NCBI GenBank assembly: GCA_964247975.1
Contig: CAXTWH010000015.1
Span: 1-64,000, forward strand
Length of the DNA stretch: 64,000 nt
From: KBS-96 sp964247975
GTDB lineage: Bacteria > Acidobacteriota > Terriglobia > Bryobacterales > Bryobacteraceae
Reading direction: 5' to 3'
A program made the position numbers and the translations under genes. The notes below the pieces were generated by a model. That model searched no databases, was not told where the DNA came from, and saw only the letters and a list, made by a program, of their open reading frames with translations. This document shows, in pieces, positions 34,941-42,784 of this stretch; within the stretch, counting starts at the first letter, position 1; every line of letters starts with the position of its first letter.

Positions 34941-35378
34941 ATGGATACTGATATTTACAAACTTGTTTATTGCAGCCGGAATACGATCGAGGAGACTCCC
35001 GAACAAACCGTCGCTGAAATTCAAAGCATTCTGGCCTGCGCTCGATCCAACAACGCGAAGGTCGGCGTCACCGGCGCGCTGTTATTCAGCGCCGATGTTT
35101 TCGCTCAAGTGTTGGAAGGCCCTGCGGAAGCGGTAGAACGCATTTTCGAGAAAATTCAGCGTGATCCCCGGCACAGCGATGTTGTTATCCTTCAAAGCGA
35201 GCACACCGAAGCACGCGACTTCCCGGAATGGTCTATGGCTTTTGCCGGTCGTCCTACCGAACATTCTGCGGCTTTAACCGCGGTGCTGGATTCACGTCCC
35301 AAGCAAGGCTCTGCCGCAGCTGAAGATGTGCTTGCGCTGCTGCGCGGCGTAGTGGTTCAGGAAGACGACTGGTCTTAA
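34941..35378 (+). CDS. BLUF-domain blue-light photoreceptor
   Basis: 145 residues from ATG 34941; an upstream frame to 34818 is a read-through of the GGDEF gene. A single BLUF domain: Y10 (LVYCSR), N38 (NNAKVGVTGALL), Q56 (FAQVLEGP), W97 and M99 (FPEWSMAF) match the flavin-binding Tyr, Asn, Gln, Trp and Met residues of AppA and YcgF. RDPRHSDV is also conserved. About 40 residues follow the domain (LDSRPKQGSAAAEDVL...) and are of unclear role. It binds FAD and signals blue light without an output domain of its own, so a partner is needed; the upstream GGDEF-EAL protein is the obvious one. Confidence 0.93.
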   Translation: MDTDIYKLVYCSRNTIEETPEQTVAEIQSILACARSNNAKVGVTGALLFSADVFAQVLEGPAEAVERIFEKIQRDPRHSDVVILQSEHTEARDFPEWSMAFAGRPTEHSAALTAVLDSRPKQGSAAAEDVLALLRGVVVQEDDWS

Positions 35379-35388
35379 GATCAGCTAG

Positions 35389-36159
35389 TTAGGAGCCCGG
35401 TGCTCCAGCAAGCAAGCGAAAGTTAACTTCGATTGTGGCCTGGACGGCAACCGGGCGGCCATCCTTTTGCGCAGGTCGAAATTGCCATCTGCTAACCGCT
35501 GCCGCTGCCTCCTCGTCCAAACCATAGCCGAGACCTCGAAGTAGCTGAAAATTTCCGGGTTTCCCGCTTGCATCAATCACGATAAACAGCACAACCGTTC
35601 CAACGAGCTTTCGGTAGATGGCGGATTTTGTGTATTCTGGCTCAGATTTCTTTATGAGCATGGGTGGTGAAACCCCATTGCCTATTTTGAAAATTTGTCT
35701 GAACACGTCATCTTGCGTGCTTGACGACCTCTGCGTAGCCGCAACGCGTTTAGCTCGTATGGCGCTGGCGCGTGTCCAATCCGCTTGGGCTTCGGCTTCC
35801 GAACGTCCGAGTACATCGGCCTCCACTTCCAGGGCAATGGCCAATCCTTCGGAAGCTGAGTCGGCTTCTGATTGCCGGATTTCGAGCGCTGGTTTGGCAA
35901 ATGATTGGACTTCTGCGCGGTCACCAACTGAATTTGAATTCAGCAGCATGGCCAGTATGTCGAGCGATTCTGCGTACTCGCTGCTTTTGCTTCCGCTGAT
36001 GCGCCACTGGTTGTTTGCTTGCCGCAGCAGCGAAATAGCGTCGTTTCTCCTGCCTGGTTGCTCCAAAATCTGCTTTGCTTGAATTAGCAGAAGTTCTGGA
36101 CTGGGCTGCTGCCCATACGCGAGAATTGAAAATAAAATAATAAGTCCGGCAACTCGCAC
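35389..36159 (-). CDS. Exported TonB C-terminal domain protein
   Basis: 256 residues with a short signal peptide (MRVAGLIILFSILAYGQ). The middle (about 20-150) is helical and TPR-like (ISLLRQANNQWRISG, SEYAESLDILAMLL). The last 90 residues are a TonB C-terminal domain: KKSEPEYTKSAIYRKLVGTVVLFIVIDASGKPGNFQLLRGLGYGLDEEAAAAVSRWQFRPAQKDGRPV. There is no N-terminal membrane anchor of the usual TonB type, so it may not energise receptors. Such solo domains are frequent in Acidobacteria. It is convergent with the BLUF gene, 10 bp apart. Confidence 0.88.
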   Translation of the reverse strand: MRVAGLIILFSILAYGQQPSPELLLIQAKQILEQPGRRNDAISLLRQANNQWRISGSKSSEYAESLDILAMLLNSNSVGDRAEVQSFAKPALEIRQSEADSASEGLAIALEVEADVLGRSEAEAQADWTRASAIRAKRVAATQRSSSTQDDVFRQIFKIGNGVSPPMLIKKSEPEYTKSAIYRKLVGTVVLFIVIDASGKPGNFQLLRGLGYGLDEEAAAAVSRWQFRPAQKDGRPVAVQATIEVNFRLLAGAPGS

Positions 36160-36278
36160 AGCAGATTACCAGCATCGCAATCTACTCGTAAATCTGCAAA
36201 TAGGGAATTTCCGAGCCACTACATTTAGACGGAATCCCTGCCATCCAATCGGTAAACTTTGGGCTATGATGCAAGCTA

Positions 36279-36623
36279 ATGGCATCGTCTTCGCCGCAAT
36301 CCTATTCTGTTGAATGCGTCAATCTTTCCAGCGATCAATTGGCTTATTTCATCGCTGCTCTGAAAGAAAAACTACCCGGCTACGCGACCGGACCCAAACC
36401 GGGAGGGGAACTCGACCTCCAATCATCGCCTCCGCGTGAGGTCGTTCCTTTTATCCTTTATCCAGAAAACGAAACAGAAAACGAAAAACAGATTCTATCT
36501 GCTTTCCAGCAAGCCCTGGACGCGCTCCGGTTGCAACTTTCCAACCAACTGGTCAGCGTCAGGCTTTTCGGCCCGGATGGGCGGCAAATAGATGGGATCG
36601 AACCCACATCCGCATCGGTCTAA
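36279..36623 (+). CDS. Small protein of unknown function
   Basis: 114 residues, cytoplasmic, no clear motif. Segments SDQLAYFIAALKEKLPGYATGPKPGG and EKQILSAFQQALDALRLQLSNQLVSVRLFG suggest a helix-rich fold with a Pro/Gly hinge. No ribosome site was obvious. It is flanked by a TonB-C gene (119 bp, divergent) and a 353-bp gap. It may be a weakly expressed gene or a species-specific one. Confidence 0.5.
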   Translation: MASSSPQSYSVECVNLSSDQLAYFIAALKEKLPGYATGPKPGGELDLQSSPPREVVPFILYPENETENEKQILSAFQQALDALRLQLSNQLVSVRLFGPDGRQIDGIEPTSASV

Positions 36624-36976
36624 AACGGCCTCCTAAACCAGTCACGGAAATTTTTGTGAATTTAGTCCTTTGTTTTCAAATAATTAGAAATTATCACTTT
36701 CATTCGCTCTGGCGGTGATGCTAGATTTTGAAACGGTGAAAGCAGCTAACGAAATCGGCCTTTGCGCCTGTTGGCAATAAATTAATAACAATGACTTGAT
36801 CTGGTTTGGCTTTGTTTGTTCGAGATCGATTGAAGGTTGTCATGCAATCTCAGGGCAGCTAGAAATACGTCGTATTCCGCTAAACAAATTTCTCGAACGG
36901 CAATCCACGAAATTAAGACACCAATTAGTTTGACAAGGAAAATAAACTCAGGTAGTCTATCTGAGTAAGTTCGTCT
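36624..36976 (+). other. 353-bp gap ahead of the PadR gene
   Basis: AT-rich, no convincing gene (the 92-residue minus-strand frame over 36782-37060 runs into PadR and was rejected). It holds a small palindrome AATACGTCGTATT (36864-36876), and at its 3' end the PadR promoter and operator (36930-36966). No terminator or RNA motif was recognised. Confidence 0.6.
36930..36966 (+). promoter_or_regulatory. Promoter and palindromic operator of the PadR-ADOP operon
   Basis: A consensus -35 TTGACA (36930-36935), a 17-bp spacer and TAGTCT (36953-36958) as -10. A near-perfect 21-bp palindrome, ACTCAGGTA-GTC-TATCTGAGT (36946-36966), covers the -10 and the likely start, 10 bp before the PadR ATG. This is the expected place for PadR autorepression. 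Confidence 0.7.
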
Positions 36977-37318
36977 ATGGTAGAGCCGCTTCGAAACGAG
37001 ATACCGCCGGGAATCCTTCACCTGCTGATTCTTAAAATTCTCGTGCTCGGTCCTAATCACGGCTACGGCATTGCTCAGTTTGTGGAGAGTTCATCGCGCG
37101 AAGTGTTTCGGGTGGAGGAAGGATCACTGTATCCAGCTCTACAGCGCATGCTCCTGAAAGGCTGGATCACGGCAGAATGGCAGGAAACTAAAAATAAGCG
37201 GCGCGCCCGGATGTACTCGTTGACTGCTTTGGGACGAAAGCAGCTAGACATTGAATTTAGTAGATACCGCCGCGTTTCTCAAGCTATTAGGCGTGTTATC
37301 GCGGCTGCTGCCTCGTAG
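36977..37318 (+). CDS. PadR-family transcriptional regulator
   Basis: 113 residues. Winged HTH typical of short PadR proteins: ILHLLILKILVLGPNHGYGIAQFVESSSREVFRVEEGSLYPALQRMLLKGWITAEWQETKNKRRARMYSLTALG. The next gene, an ADOP permease, starts 7 bp later. This PadR plus ADOP pair is a hallmark of Acidobacteria. It likely represses the pair and responds to a small, perhaps toxic, molecule. The ATG overlaps the rim of the operator palindrome. Confidence 0.95.
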   Translation: MVEPLRNEIPPGILHLLILKILVLGPNHGYGIAQFVESSSREVFRVEEGSLYPALQRMLLKGWITAEWQETKNKRRARMYSLTALGRKQLDIEFSRYRRVSQAIRRVIAAAAS

Positions 37319-37324
37319 GAAATT

Positions 37325-39985
37325 ATGCTTCGCTTCATTCAAGAACTGATCCGTCGAATTCATTACCTTACGGGGAAGCGCCGCTTGGAAAACGATCTTC
37401 GCGAGGAGATGGAAACCCATTTAGCCATGCTCGCTGAAGAAACCGATCCGGTCTTCGCCAAGCAGCGACTGGGCAACATCACGCGTTGGCAGGAAATCAG
37501 CAAGGAGGCATGGGGATGGAGTTGGCTGGAATCGCTTGCTCGCGATATCGCCTACGGCGCTCGCCTTCTGCTGCGGAGTCCTGGTTTCACAGTAACCGCG
37601 TGTCTTTCATTGGCCGTTGGGCTGGGAGCAACGCTTGGCATCTTTGCCCTGATGAACGCACTCCTTTTTAAGGCTTTACCGATTCCTCAACCGGAACAGC
37701 TATGGCAATTAGAACACCGTACACCCGAAGCAAAAAACAATCGTTTCTCATACCCCCTGTTCAACGCTCTGCAAAAGGCAAACAGAAGTAAAATTTCTTT
37801 GTTCGCCGTAGGTGGTGATTATGTGCAGGTGAATTATGGAACTGGCATGAGGAAAACTCCTGCGCTGATCGTTTCCGGCGATGCGTTCCAAATTCTACAA
37901 CTGAAGGCTCACTTGGGACGCTTGCTCACGCGGGACGACGATGCAAGCGGTCTGCCGCAAGGCGCAAATTGCGTGCTGAGCTACCGGTTGTGGCAATCTC
38001 AATTTCAAGGCAATCCGGCTGCGTTGGGAAAGCATCTCTTTATCGGCGCACAATCTTTCACCATTGTTGGCGTAGCACCGCCAAGCTTTTTCGGATTTTA
38101 CGTCGGTGCTTATTCAGATCTCATTCTGCCGGTCACTGCTTATGCGGCGACCAATCCTGCTCAACCGATTCTGGAAAGCAGCGGTTGGACATGGCTGAAC
38201 ATCATGGCGCGTGCGCCATCTTATAAGGCGGTTAAATTGCTTACCGCGAATCTCAACACAGCTTATCCTTCGCTTCAAAAACAGTTCGAATCATCCGCAA
38301 CCGAAGCTGCCAAGCCGGGCAGATTGTACGCGCAATCGGCGGCAACCGGCATTTCCGTTGTTCGCGAAAGGTTTGCAAAGCCGTTATATGTTTTGCTGAC
38401 CATGACTGGGTTTATTTTGATGATCGCGTGCGCAAACGTGGCAAATCTCCTGCTAGCCCGCTCCGTTGTGCGTTCTCGCGAAATAACGATCCGGCTCTCC
38501 GTAGGCGCGCATCGAGGACGCATTCTGCGGCAATTATTGACGGAAAGTACGCTGATTGCCGTGCTGGGCGGGTGTGTGGGCATTCCCATCTACTTTGCTT
38601 GCACAATGGGACTTACTGCGTTTCTCCAGTCGGGCTCCGATCCAAACATTTTTCTCGACACTGGCCTCGATTGGCGCTTTGTAGCAGGGATGATTGCGCT
38701 GCTCTTTTTAACTGTGCTTCTGTTCGGCTTTGTTCCCGCATGGCAAGCCATGCACTCAGACTTGAATACAGCATTAAGTGAGAGCAGCCAGAGGCTTGCC
38801 GCTAAACCATCATTTGGCAAACTGGTTATTGCGGTCCAGACCAGCTTATCGCTAGTGCTGTTGTTAGGAGCAACGCTGTTGTCGCGAAGCTTGTTTGATC
38901 TGCGCACCTTTAATCCGGGTTTTCGTCGTGATCATCTGCTTGTTGCCGATATCGATACAAGCCAAACCATACACAAGAACACGGAGGTAGCACGGTTCTT
39001 TGATCGCCTTCTTGAACAGGTCCGCATAATTCCCGGCGTTCGTTCCGCGGCGGCATCTGCGGTTGTGCCGTTAAGCGGACAAACGTGGCAGCAGGATTAC
39101 GAAATACTTGGCCGAAACAAGCGCGATACTCGCCTTTACCACAGCTTTGAGAACTGGGTGACGCCGGGATACTTCGAAACTCTGGGAACATCTTTACTGC
39201 TAGGTCGAAATTTCAATGATCGTGATTTATCTGAAACTGCTTACGTAGCTTTAGTAAATCAGACCTTCGCAAAGCGCGCGTTCGGCTCATCCAATCCAAT
39301 CGGCCAGCAAGTCCATGAAAAGGGAAAACAGGGTCTCATCACAATCGTCGGCGTTGTGAGTGATACGCGTTATCGTTCGTTGCGCGAAGACGCTCCACCT
39401 ACGTTTTACCGCCCAATTGCTCAACTTCCGTCTTCATTTCCCTTTGTTCTGACGCTGAACCTGGAAGTTTGGACCAACTCATCTGCAAACTATTTTCAAA
39501 AGCCGATTGGAGAACTCATAAATGGTCTTGCTCCGCAAGCTACTGCCGATTTCGGCACTTTCGATTCACTGATCGACTCTAATCTTTTGTACGAACGGCT
39601 ATTGACAGCACTCTCCGTATCGTTTGGACTGATCGGACTTTTTCTATCCGCCGTCGGCGTTTACGGATTGTCCGCTTATTCTGCTGCTCGACGAACTCCA
39701 GAATTTGGAATTCGCATGGCATTAGGTGCTAGCCCCAAGAGCATTCTTAAACTTATGCTTTCTGAGCAGATTCGATTATTGGTCATCGCGCTTGCGGCGG
39801 GGTTGCTGATCTCGATTGCGTTAACTCGATTTCTACGCGCCTGGTTATTTGGCGTTTCCGCTACCGATCCCATTTTGTATTCGGTGGCTTTAATCGTTGT
39901 TAGTGTATCCGCGCTGCTGGCCGCTTTTGTGCCGGCTTATCGAGCCGCCCGCTTGAACCCCTTAACCGCGCTGCGCAGTGAGTAA
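37325..39985 (+). CDS. ADOP-type ABC permease (MacB/FtsX-like, two-repeat)
   Basis: 886 residues, the size of acidobacterial duplicated orphan permeases. A short N-terminal cap (RRLENDLREEMETHLAMLAEE) precedes two FtsX/MacB repeats. Each has an N-terminal helix, a large periplasmic MacB_PCD domain and three more helices: ARDIAYGARLLLRSPGFTVTACLSLAVGLGATLGIFALMNALL, then ANVANLLLARSVVRSREITIRLSVGAHRGRILRQLLTES, and in repeat two PEFGIRMALGASPKSILKLMLSEQ. No ATPase gene is next to it. The role is probably export or mechanotransmission of toxic compounds; substrate unknown. It converges with aroF with 18 bp between. Confidence 0.95.
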   Translation: MLRFIQELIRRIHYLTGKRRLENDLREEMETHLAMLAEETDPVFAKQRLGNITRWQEISKEAWGWSWLESLARDIAYGARLLLRSPGFTVTACLSLAVGLGATLGIFALMNALLFKALPIPQPEQLWQLEHRTPEAKNNRFSYPLFNALQKANRSKISLFAVGGDYVQVNYGTGMRKTPALIVSGDAFQILQLKAHLGRLLTRDDDASGLPQGANCVLSYRLWQSQFQGNPAALGKHLFIGAQSFTIVGVAPPSFFGFYVGAYSDLILPVTAYAATNPAQPILESSGWTWLNIMARAPSYKAVKLLTANLNTAYPSLQKQFESSATEAAKPGRLYAQSAATGISVVRERFAKPLYVLLTMTGFILMIACANVANLLLARSVVRSREITIRLSVGAHRGRILRQLLTESTLIAVLGGCVGIPIYFACTMGLTAFLQSGSDPNIFLDTGLDWRFVAGMIALLFLTVLLFGFVPAWQAMHSDLNTALSESSQRLAAKPSFGKLVIAVQTSLSLVLLLGATLLSRSLFDLRTFNPGFRRDHLLVADIDTSQTIHKNTEVARFFDRLLEQVRIIPGVRSAAASAVVPLSGQTWQQDYEILGRNKRDTRLYHSFENWVTPGYFETLGTSLLLGRNFNDRDLSETAYVALVNQTFAKRAFGSSNPIGQQVHEKGKQGLITIVGVVSDTRYRSLREDAPPTFYRPIAQLPSSFPFVLTLNLEVWTNSSANYFQKPIGELINGLAPQATADFGTFDSLIDSNLLYERLLTALSVSFGLIGLFLSAVGVYGLSAYSAARRTPEFGIRMALGASPKSILKLMLSEQIRLLVIALAAGLLISIALTRFLRAWLFGVSATDPILYSVALIVVSVSALLAAFVPAYRAARLNPLTALRSE

Positions 39986-40003
39986 AACATCAACATGCTC
40001 CAG

Positions 40004-41041
40004 TTAAGCTATTGCCGCTTCGCTCACTCGCGACTGTTTCCACAACCCGATGTATGGCTGCAGGTCCCGCATCAGTTCCGCAAACTGTGGCGCGGATAAG
40101 GACTGCGCTCCGTCGCTCATTGCTTTTTCCGGGCAAGGGTGTGTTTCCACAATCAAGCCATCGGCTCCTACCGCGACTCCGGCCCGTGAAACCGGCGGCA
40201 CTAGGCTGCGTTTTCCGGTTGCATGGCTCGGGTCGAGAACAACCGGTAGATGCGAAAGTTCGTTTAACAATGCGATTCCCGCAATATCGCAGGTATTGCG
40301 CATCGCGGTTTCGAAGGTGCGGATGCCGCGCTCGCACAGAATCACATTCGGATTGCCATGCGCCACGATGTATTCTGCCGACATCAGCAGTTCTTTAATG
40401 GTGGAACTGAGGCCGCGCTTCAACATCACCGGGCGTCCTGCTTTGCCAAGCGTTTTCAGCAATGCGAAGTTCTGCATGTTGCGCGCGCCAATCTGAAGAA
40501 TGTCGGCGTACTCCGCCACCATCGGCACATCGCGGTCGCTCATCACTTCGGTGATAATGCCCAGCCCTGTTTCGGCTTTCGCTTTCCGCAGCAGTTTTAA
40601 ACCTTCTTCCTCAAGCCCTTGAAAGTCGTAAGGCGATGTACGCGGCTTGAATGCGCCGCCTCGCAGAAACTTTGCGCCCGCCTGCGCCACGTACTCCGCT
40701 GTTTCCAGAATCTGTCTTTCACTTTCCACCGAACACGGCCCGGCCATCACCACAAATTCATCGCCGCCAATATCCGTTCCATTGGCGCGAATTACCGATT
40801 TACTGGCCCGAAATTCCCGGCTCACGAATTTGTAGGGAGCGGAGATCCGCACGGCTGTTTCCACTTGCGGCATCGCTTCGAGCGATTCCAGGCAAGGCGT
40901 CACATCTCCTACTCCCACCACTCCAATCACAACGCGCTCCTCCCCCTCAATGGAATGAACTTTGTAGCCGAAATCGCGGACGCGATTGCAAACTGCCTCA
41001 ATCTCCGCTTTGGTTGCATGTCGTTTTATTGAAATAATCAT
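40004..41041 (-). CDS. aroF: DAHP synthase, type I-beta (AroF/AroG-like with N-terminal FL domain)
   Basis: 345 residues. The first 75 (MIISIKRHATKAEIEAVCNRVRDFGYKVHSIEGEERVVIGVVG) form the ferredoxin-like regulatory domain that binds Tyr or Phe in Thermotoga-type enzymes. The barrel has AGPCSVES, FLRGGAFKPRTSPY, GARNMQN, KRGLSSTIKELL, CERGIRTFE and DPSHATGKR. It condenses PEP and erythrose 4-phosphate, the first step to all aromatic amino acids. Upstream on the same strand lie a leader peptide rich in aromatic codons and a terminator, so it is probably controlled by attenuation in addition to allostery. Confidence 0.97.
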   Translation of the reverse strand: MIISIKRHATKAEIEAVCNRVRDFGYKVHSIEGEERVVIGVVGVGDVTPCLESLEAMPQVETAVRISAPYKFVSREFRASKSVIRANGTDIGGDEFVVMAGPCSVESERQILETAEYVAQAGAKFLRGGAFKPRTSPYDFQGLEEEGLKLLRKAKAETGLGIITEVMSDRDVPMVAEYADILQIGARNMQNFALLKTLGKAGRPVMLKRGLSSTIKELLMSAEYIVAHGNPNVILCERGIRTFETAMRNTCDIAGIALLNELSHLPVVLDPSHATGKRSLVPPVSRAGVAVGADGLIVETHPCPEKAMSDGAQSLSAPQFAELMRDLQPYIGLWKQSRVSEAAIA

Positions 41042-41055
41042 TTAGGGCCTACTCG

Positions 41056-41089
41056 AAATAAAAAAGGCCCACCTTGGCGGGTGGGCCTT
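41056..41089 (-). terminator. Attenuator terminator in the aroF leader
   Basis: Minus-strand arms AAGGCCCACC (41080-41089) and GGTGGGCCTT (41064-41073) are perfect 10-bp complements around a 6-nt loop, followed by TTTTATTT. It lies 24 nt after the leader-peptide stop and 14 nt before the aroF ATG. The 5' arm also can pair, over 7 bp (CCACCCG at 41078-41084), with CGGGTGG in the leader peptide (41131-41137), giving an antiterminator. Confidence 0.85.
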
Positions 41090-41113
41090 GGAAACTCTAA
41101 CCAGTTGTTTGGT

Positions 41114-41197
41114 TTAGACCTGCGCAGACGCCACCCGGAACGAATTGGGATAAAACCAAAATCGAAACCAGTAATAATTGGCGCGAACGTGAGTCAT
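41114..41197 (-). CDS. aroF leader peptide, rich in Phe/Tyr/Trp
   Basis: A 27-codon ORF (ATG 41195-41197, TAA 41114-41116) upstream of aroF. Codons 8-16 are NYYWFRFWFY from codon 7, so all but one are aromatic; F20 is a further one. Nine of 27 codons are aromatic (2 Tyr+1 Tyr, 2 Trp, 4 Phe). Its stop is followed by a terminator. Codons 13-15 (TTTGGTTT) can pair with AAACCAAA just after the stop. The architecture matches the trp/phe leader peptides; the peptide itself need not have a function. There is no Shine-Dalgarno sequence, and the likely transcript start is about 3 nt ahead of the ATG. Confidence 0.8.
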   Translation of the reverse strand: MTHVRANYYWFRFWFYPNSFRVASAQV

Positions 41198-41206
41198 GAA
41201 CTTAAA

Positions 41207-41236
41207 AGTATAAACACGACTGAATCAGTTTGGCAA
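41207..41236 (-). promoter_or_regulatory. Sigma-70-like promoter of the aroF leader
   Basis: On the minus strand TTGCCA (41231-41236) and TATACT (41207-41212) are separated by 18 bp. A start about 7 nt after the -10 would fall at about 41200, just before the leader ATG at 41197. Confidence 0.65.
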
Positions 41237-41266
41237 GTTCCCGGCGCAGGAAACGTTCCATTCGCT

Positions 41267-42439
41267 ATGCTGGAGAAAACAAATTATCAGGTGAACCCGG
41301 TACGAATCGCGCATATTCTTCCGTTTGCCAACATCGGAGGAACCGAACAGGCCACCCTGCGCTTGGCCGAAGCCGCTTCGCGCTGCGGATTCGAAAACCT
41401 TCTGTTTTGTCCGGATCAGGCTAATGATCTTCGCCATTTCTATCATCAGCACGGCTTCCCTACCGCCAGCTACCGGCAGGTGGAGCCAAGCTATCATCGT
41501 CCTTTGCCGTACCTGAAAGCCGCTCGCGCCTTAGCCGGTGAACTGCGCCGCCAGCATATCCGAATTGTTCACTGCGCCGATATTTTAGCCGCTCACTACG
41601 CCGCTTTAGCGGGACGTTTAGCGGGCGCTTTCGTGTTGAGCCAGGTGCGCTGTCAGCATTCGATGATTACTCGCCGCGACAAGACATTCCTTTTTCCGGT
41701 GCAGAAGTTTGTGTTTGTGTCCCGCGACACTTGGAACGTTTTCGGCATGAAAGTTCCTCCCGCAAAAGGACAAGTGCTGTACGATGGCCTACCTGAAATT
41801 GCCGTGAATGAGTGGTCGTGCGTGGAAGCAAGAATTGCTTACGGCCTTCCGGTGGATGCACCCGTAATCGGCATGGCTTCGCGCGTTCATCCCGGCAAAG
41901 ATTTTGAAAGCCTCATCAGCGCCGCCAAAACCATCGTTCAAGCAATCCCGCAGTGTCGATTCTTAATTGCAGGCGATTATCAGATAAATCCAATCCATCG
42001 TGATTATTACGCCCAGTTAAAAACGCTGTTGCGGGAAACCGGCCTCCATCATTCCTTTGTGTTTTCCGGGTTTGAAGCGCAGATGTCTCGCTTCTTCGCC
42101 GCAATCGATATTTTCGTGCTATCTACTCACGCCGAAGGTTTGCCGCTGGTGATATTGGAAGCGATGATGCACGCTAAACCAACAGTGGCAACTGAGGTCG
42201 GCGGCATCGGCGAAATCATCACTGATGAACAGACCGGTTTGCTGGTGCCGCCCAAATCGCCTGACCGGTTAGCGTCAGCTTTGTTGTCTATTCTTACCAA
42301 TCCAAACAAAGCTGAAACCTTAGCTAGCACGGGGCGCGAATGCATCCGTCAACATTTCAGCGAGCAACAATTTCAAATTAATGTTAAGCAGCTTTACTGC
42401 GGTACTGCCAAGCAGCAGAGATTGATTTCTTCTACTTAA
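41267..42439 (+). CDS. Glycosyltransferase, GT4 family
   Basis: About 390 residues from ATG 41267. The frame is open to 41081, but that lead lies over the aroF leader and attenuator, and the GT4 N-terminus starts at VRIAHILPFANIGGTEQATLRLAEAA (acceptor loop GGTE). The donor site is PVIGMASRVHPGKDFESLI and STHAEGLPLVILEAMMHAKPTVATEVGGIGEIITD (E-x7-E). Donor and acceptor are unknown. It is away from the polysaccharide operon, divergent from aroF, and overlaps the acylphosphatase stop by 8 bp. Confidence 0.9.
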   Translation: MLEKTNYQVNPVRIAHILPFANIGGTEQATLRLAEAASRCGFENLLFCPDQANDLRHFYHQHGFPTASYRQVEPSYHRPLPYLKAARALAGELRRQHIRIVHCADILAAHYAALAGRLAGAFVLSQVRCQHSMITRRDKTFLFPVQKFVFVSRDTWNVFGMKVPPAKGQVLYDGLPEIAVNEWSCVEARIAYGLPVDAPVIGMASRVHPGKDFESLISAAKTIVQAIPQCRFLIAGDYQINPIHRDYYAQLKTLLRETGLHHSFVFSGFEAQMSRFFAAIDIFVLSTHAEGLPLVILEAMMHAKPTVATEVGGIGEIITDEQTGLLVPPKSPDRLASALLSILTNPNKAETLASTGRECIRQHFSEQQFQINVKQLYCGTAKQQRLISST

Positions 42440-42707
42440 TGCGGAACCCGTTCAGCGGTTCTACCGGCTGTTCACTTTCTTCTACGCCGCGCACGTCCGA
42501 AAATGACGGACCCTTATGCAGCGAAGCAGCCAATTCCGACAGTTGGCGCGAACTGCCTACCGCATACACTTCTACCCGCCCGTCTTCCAGATTGCGAGTC
42601 CAGCCGTCCAGCTTCAGTTCGGCGGCCCGCTTCTGCACAAAATAACGGAACCCGACTCCTTGCACCCTCCCCGAGATGAACCATTTCTTTGCTTGCTGCG
42701 CCGCCAC
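42432..42707 (-). CDS. acyP: Acylphosphatase
   Basis: 91 residues, the family size. The active site is SGRVQGVGFRYFVQ (catalytic Arg in VGFR, phosphate loop) and DGWTRNLEDGRVEVYAVG (catalytic Asn in TRN). It hydrolyses acyl phosphates such as acetyl or carbamoyl phosphate in the cytoplasm. Its 3' end overlaps the convergent glycosyltransferase by 8 bp, and it is divergent from hemB. Confidence 0.95.
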   Translation of the reverse strand: MAAQQAKKWFISGRVQGVGFRYFVQKRAAELKLDGWTRNLEDGRVEVYAVGSSRQLSELAASLHKGPSFSDVRGVEESEQPVEPLNGFRIK

Positions 42708-42784
42708 TAGCTCCTATTCTTCCATTAGTAAAAAAGCAGCCGGACTTTGCCACACTAGAAGAAGGCCGCACTCGGCCCCTTATC

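Noticed and set aside
36782..37060. 92-residue minus-strand frame before padR
   Set aside because: Runs over the padR start and its operator; no motif and no ribosome site.
41081..41266. Upstream extension of the glycosyltransferase at 41267
   Set aside because: It covers the attenuator and leader on the other strand, and GT4 proteins start at VRIAHIL; the open frame is by chance.
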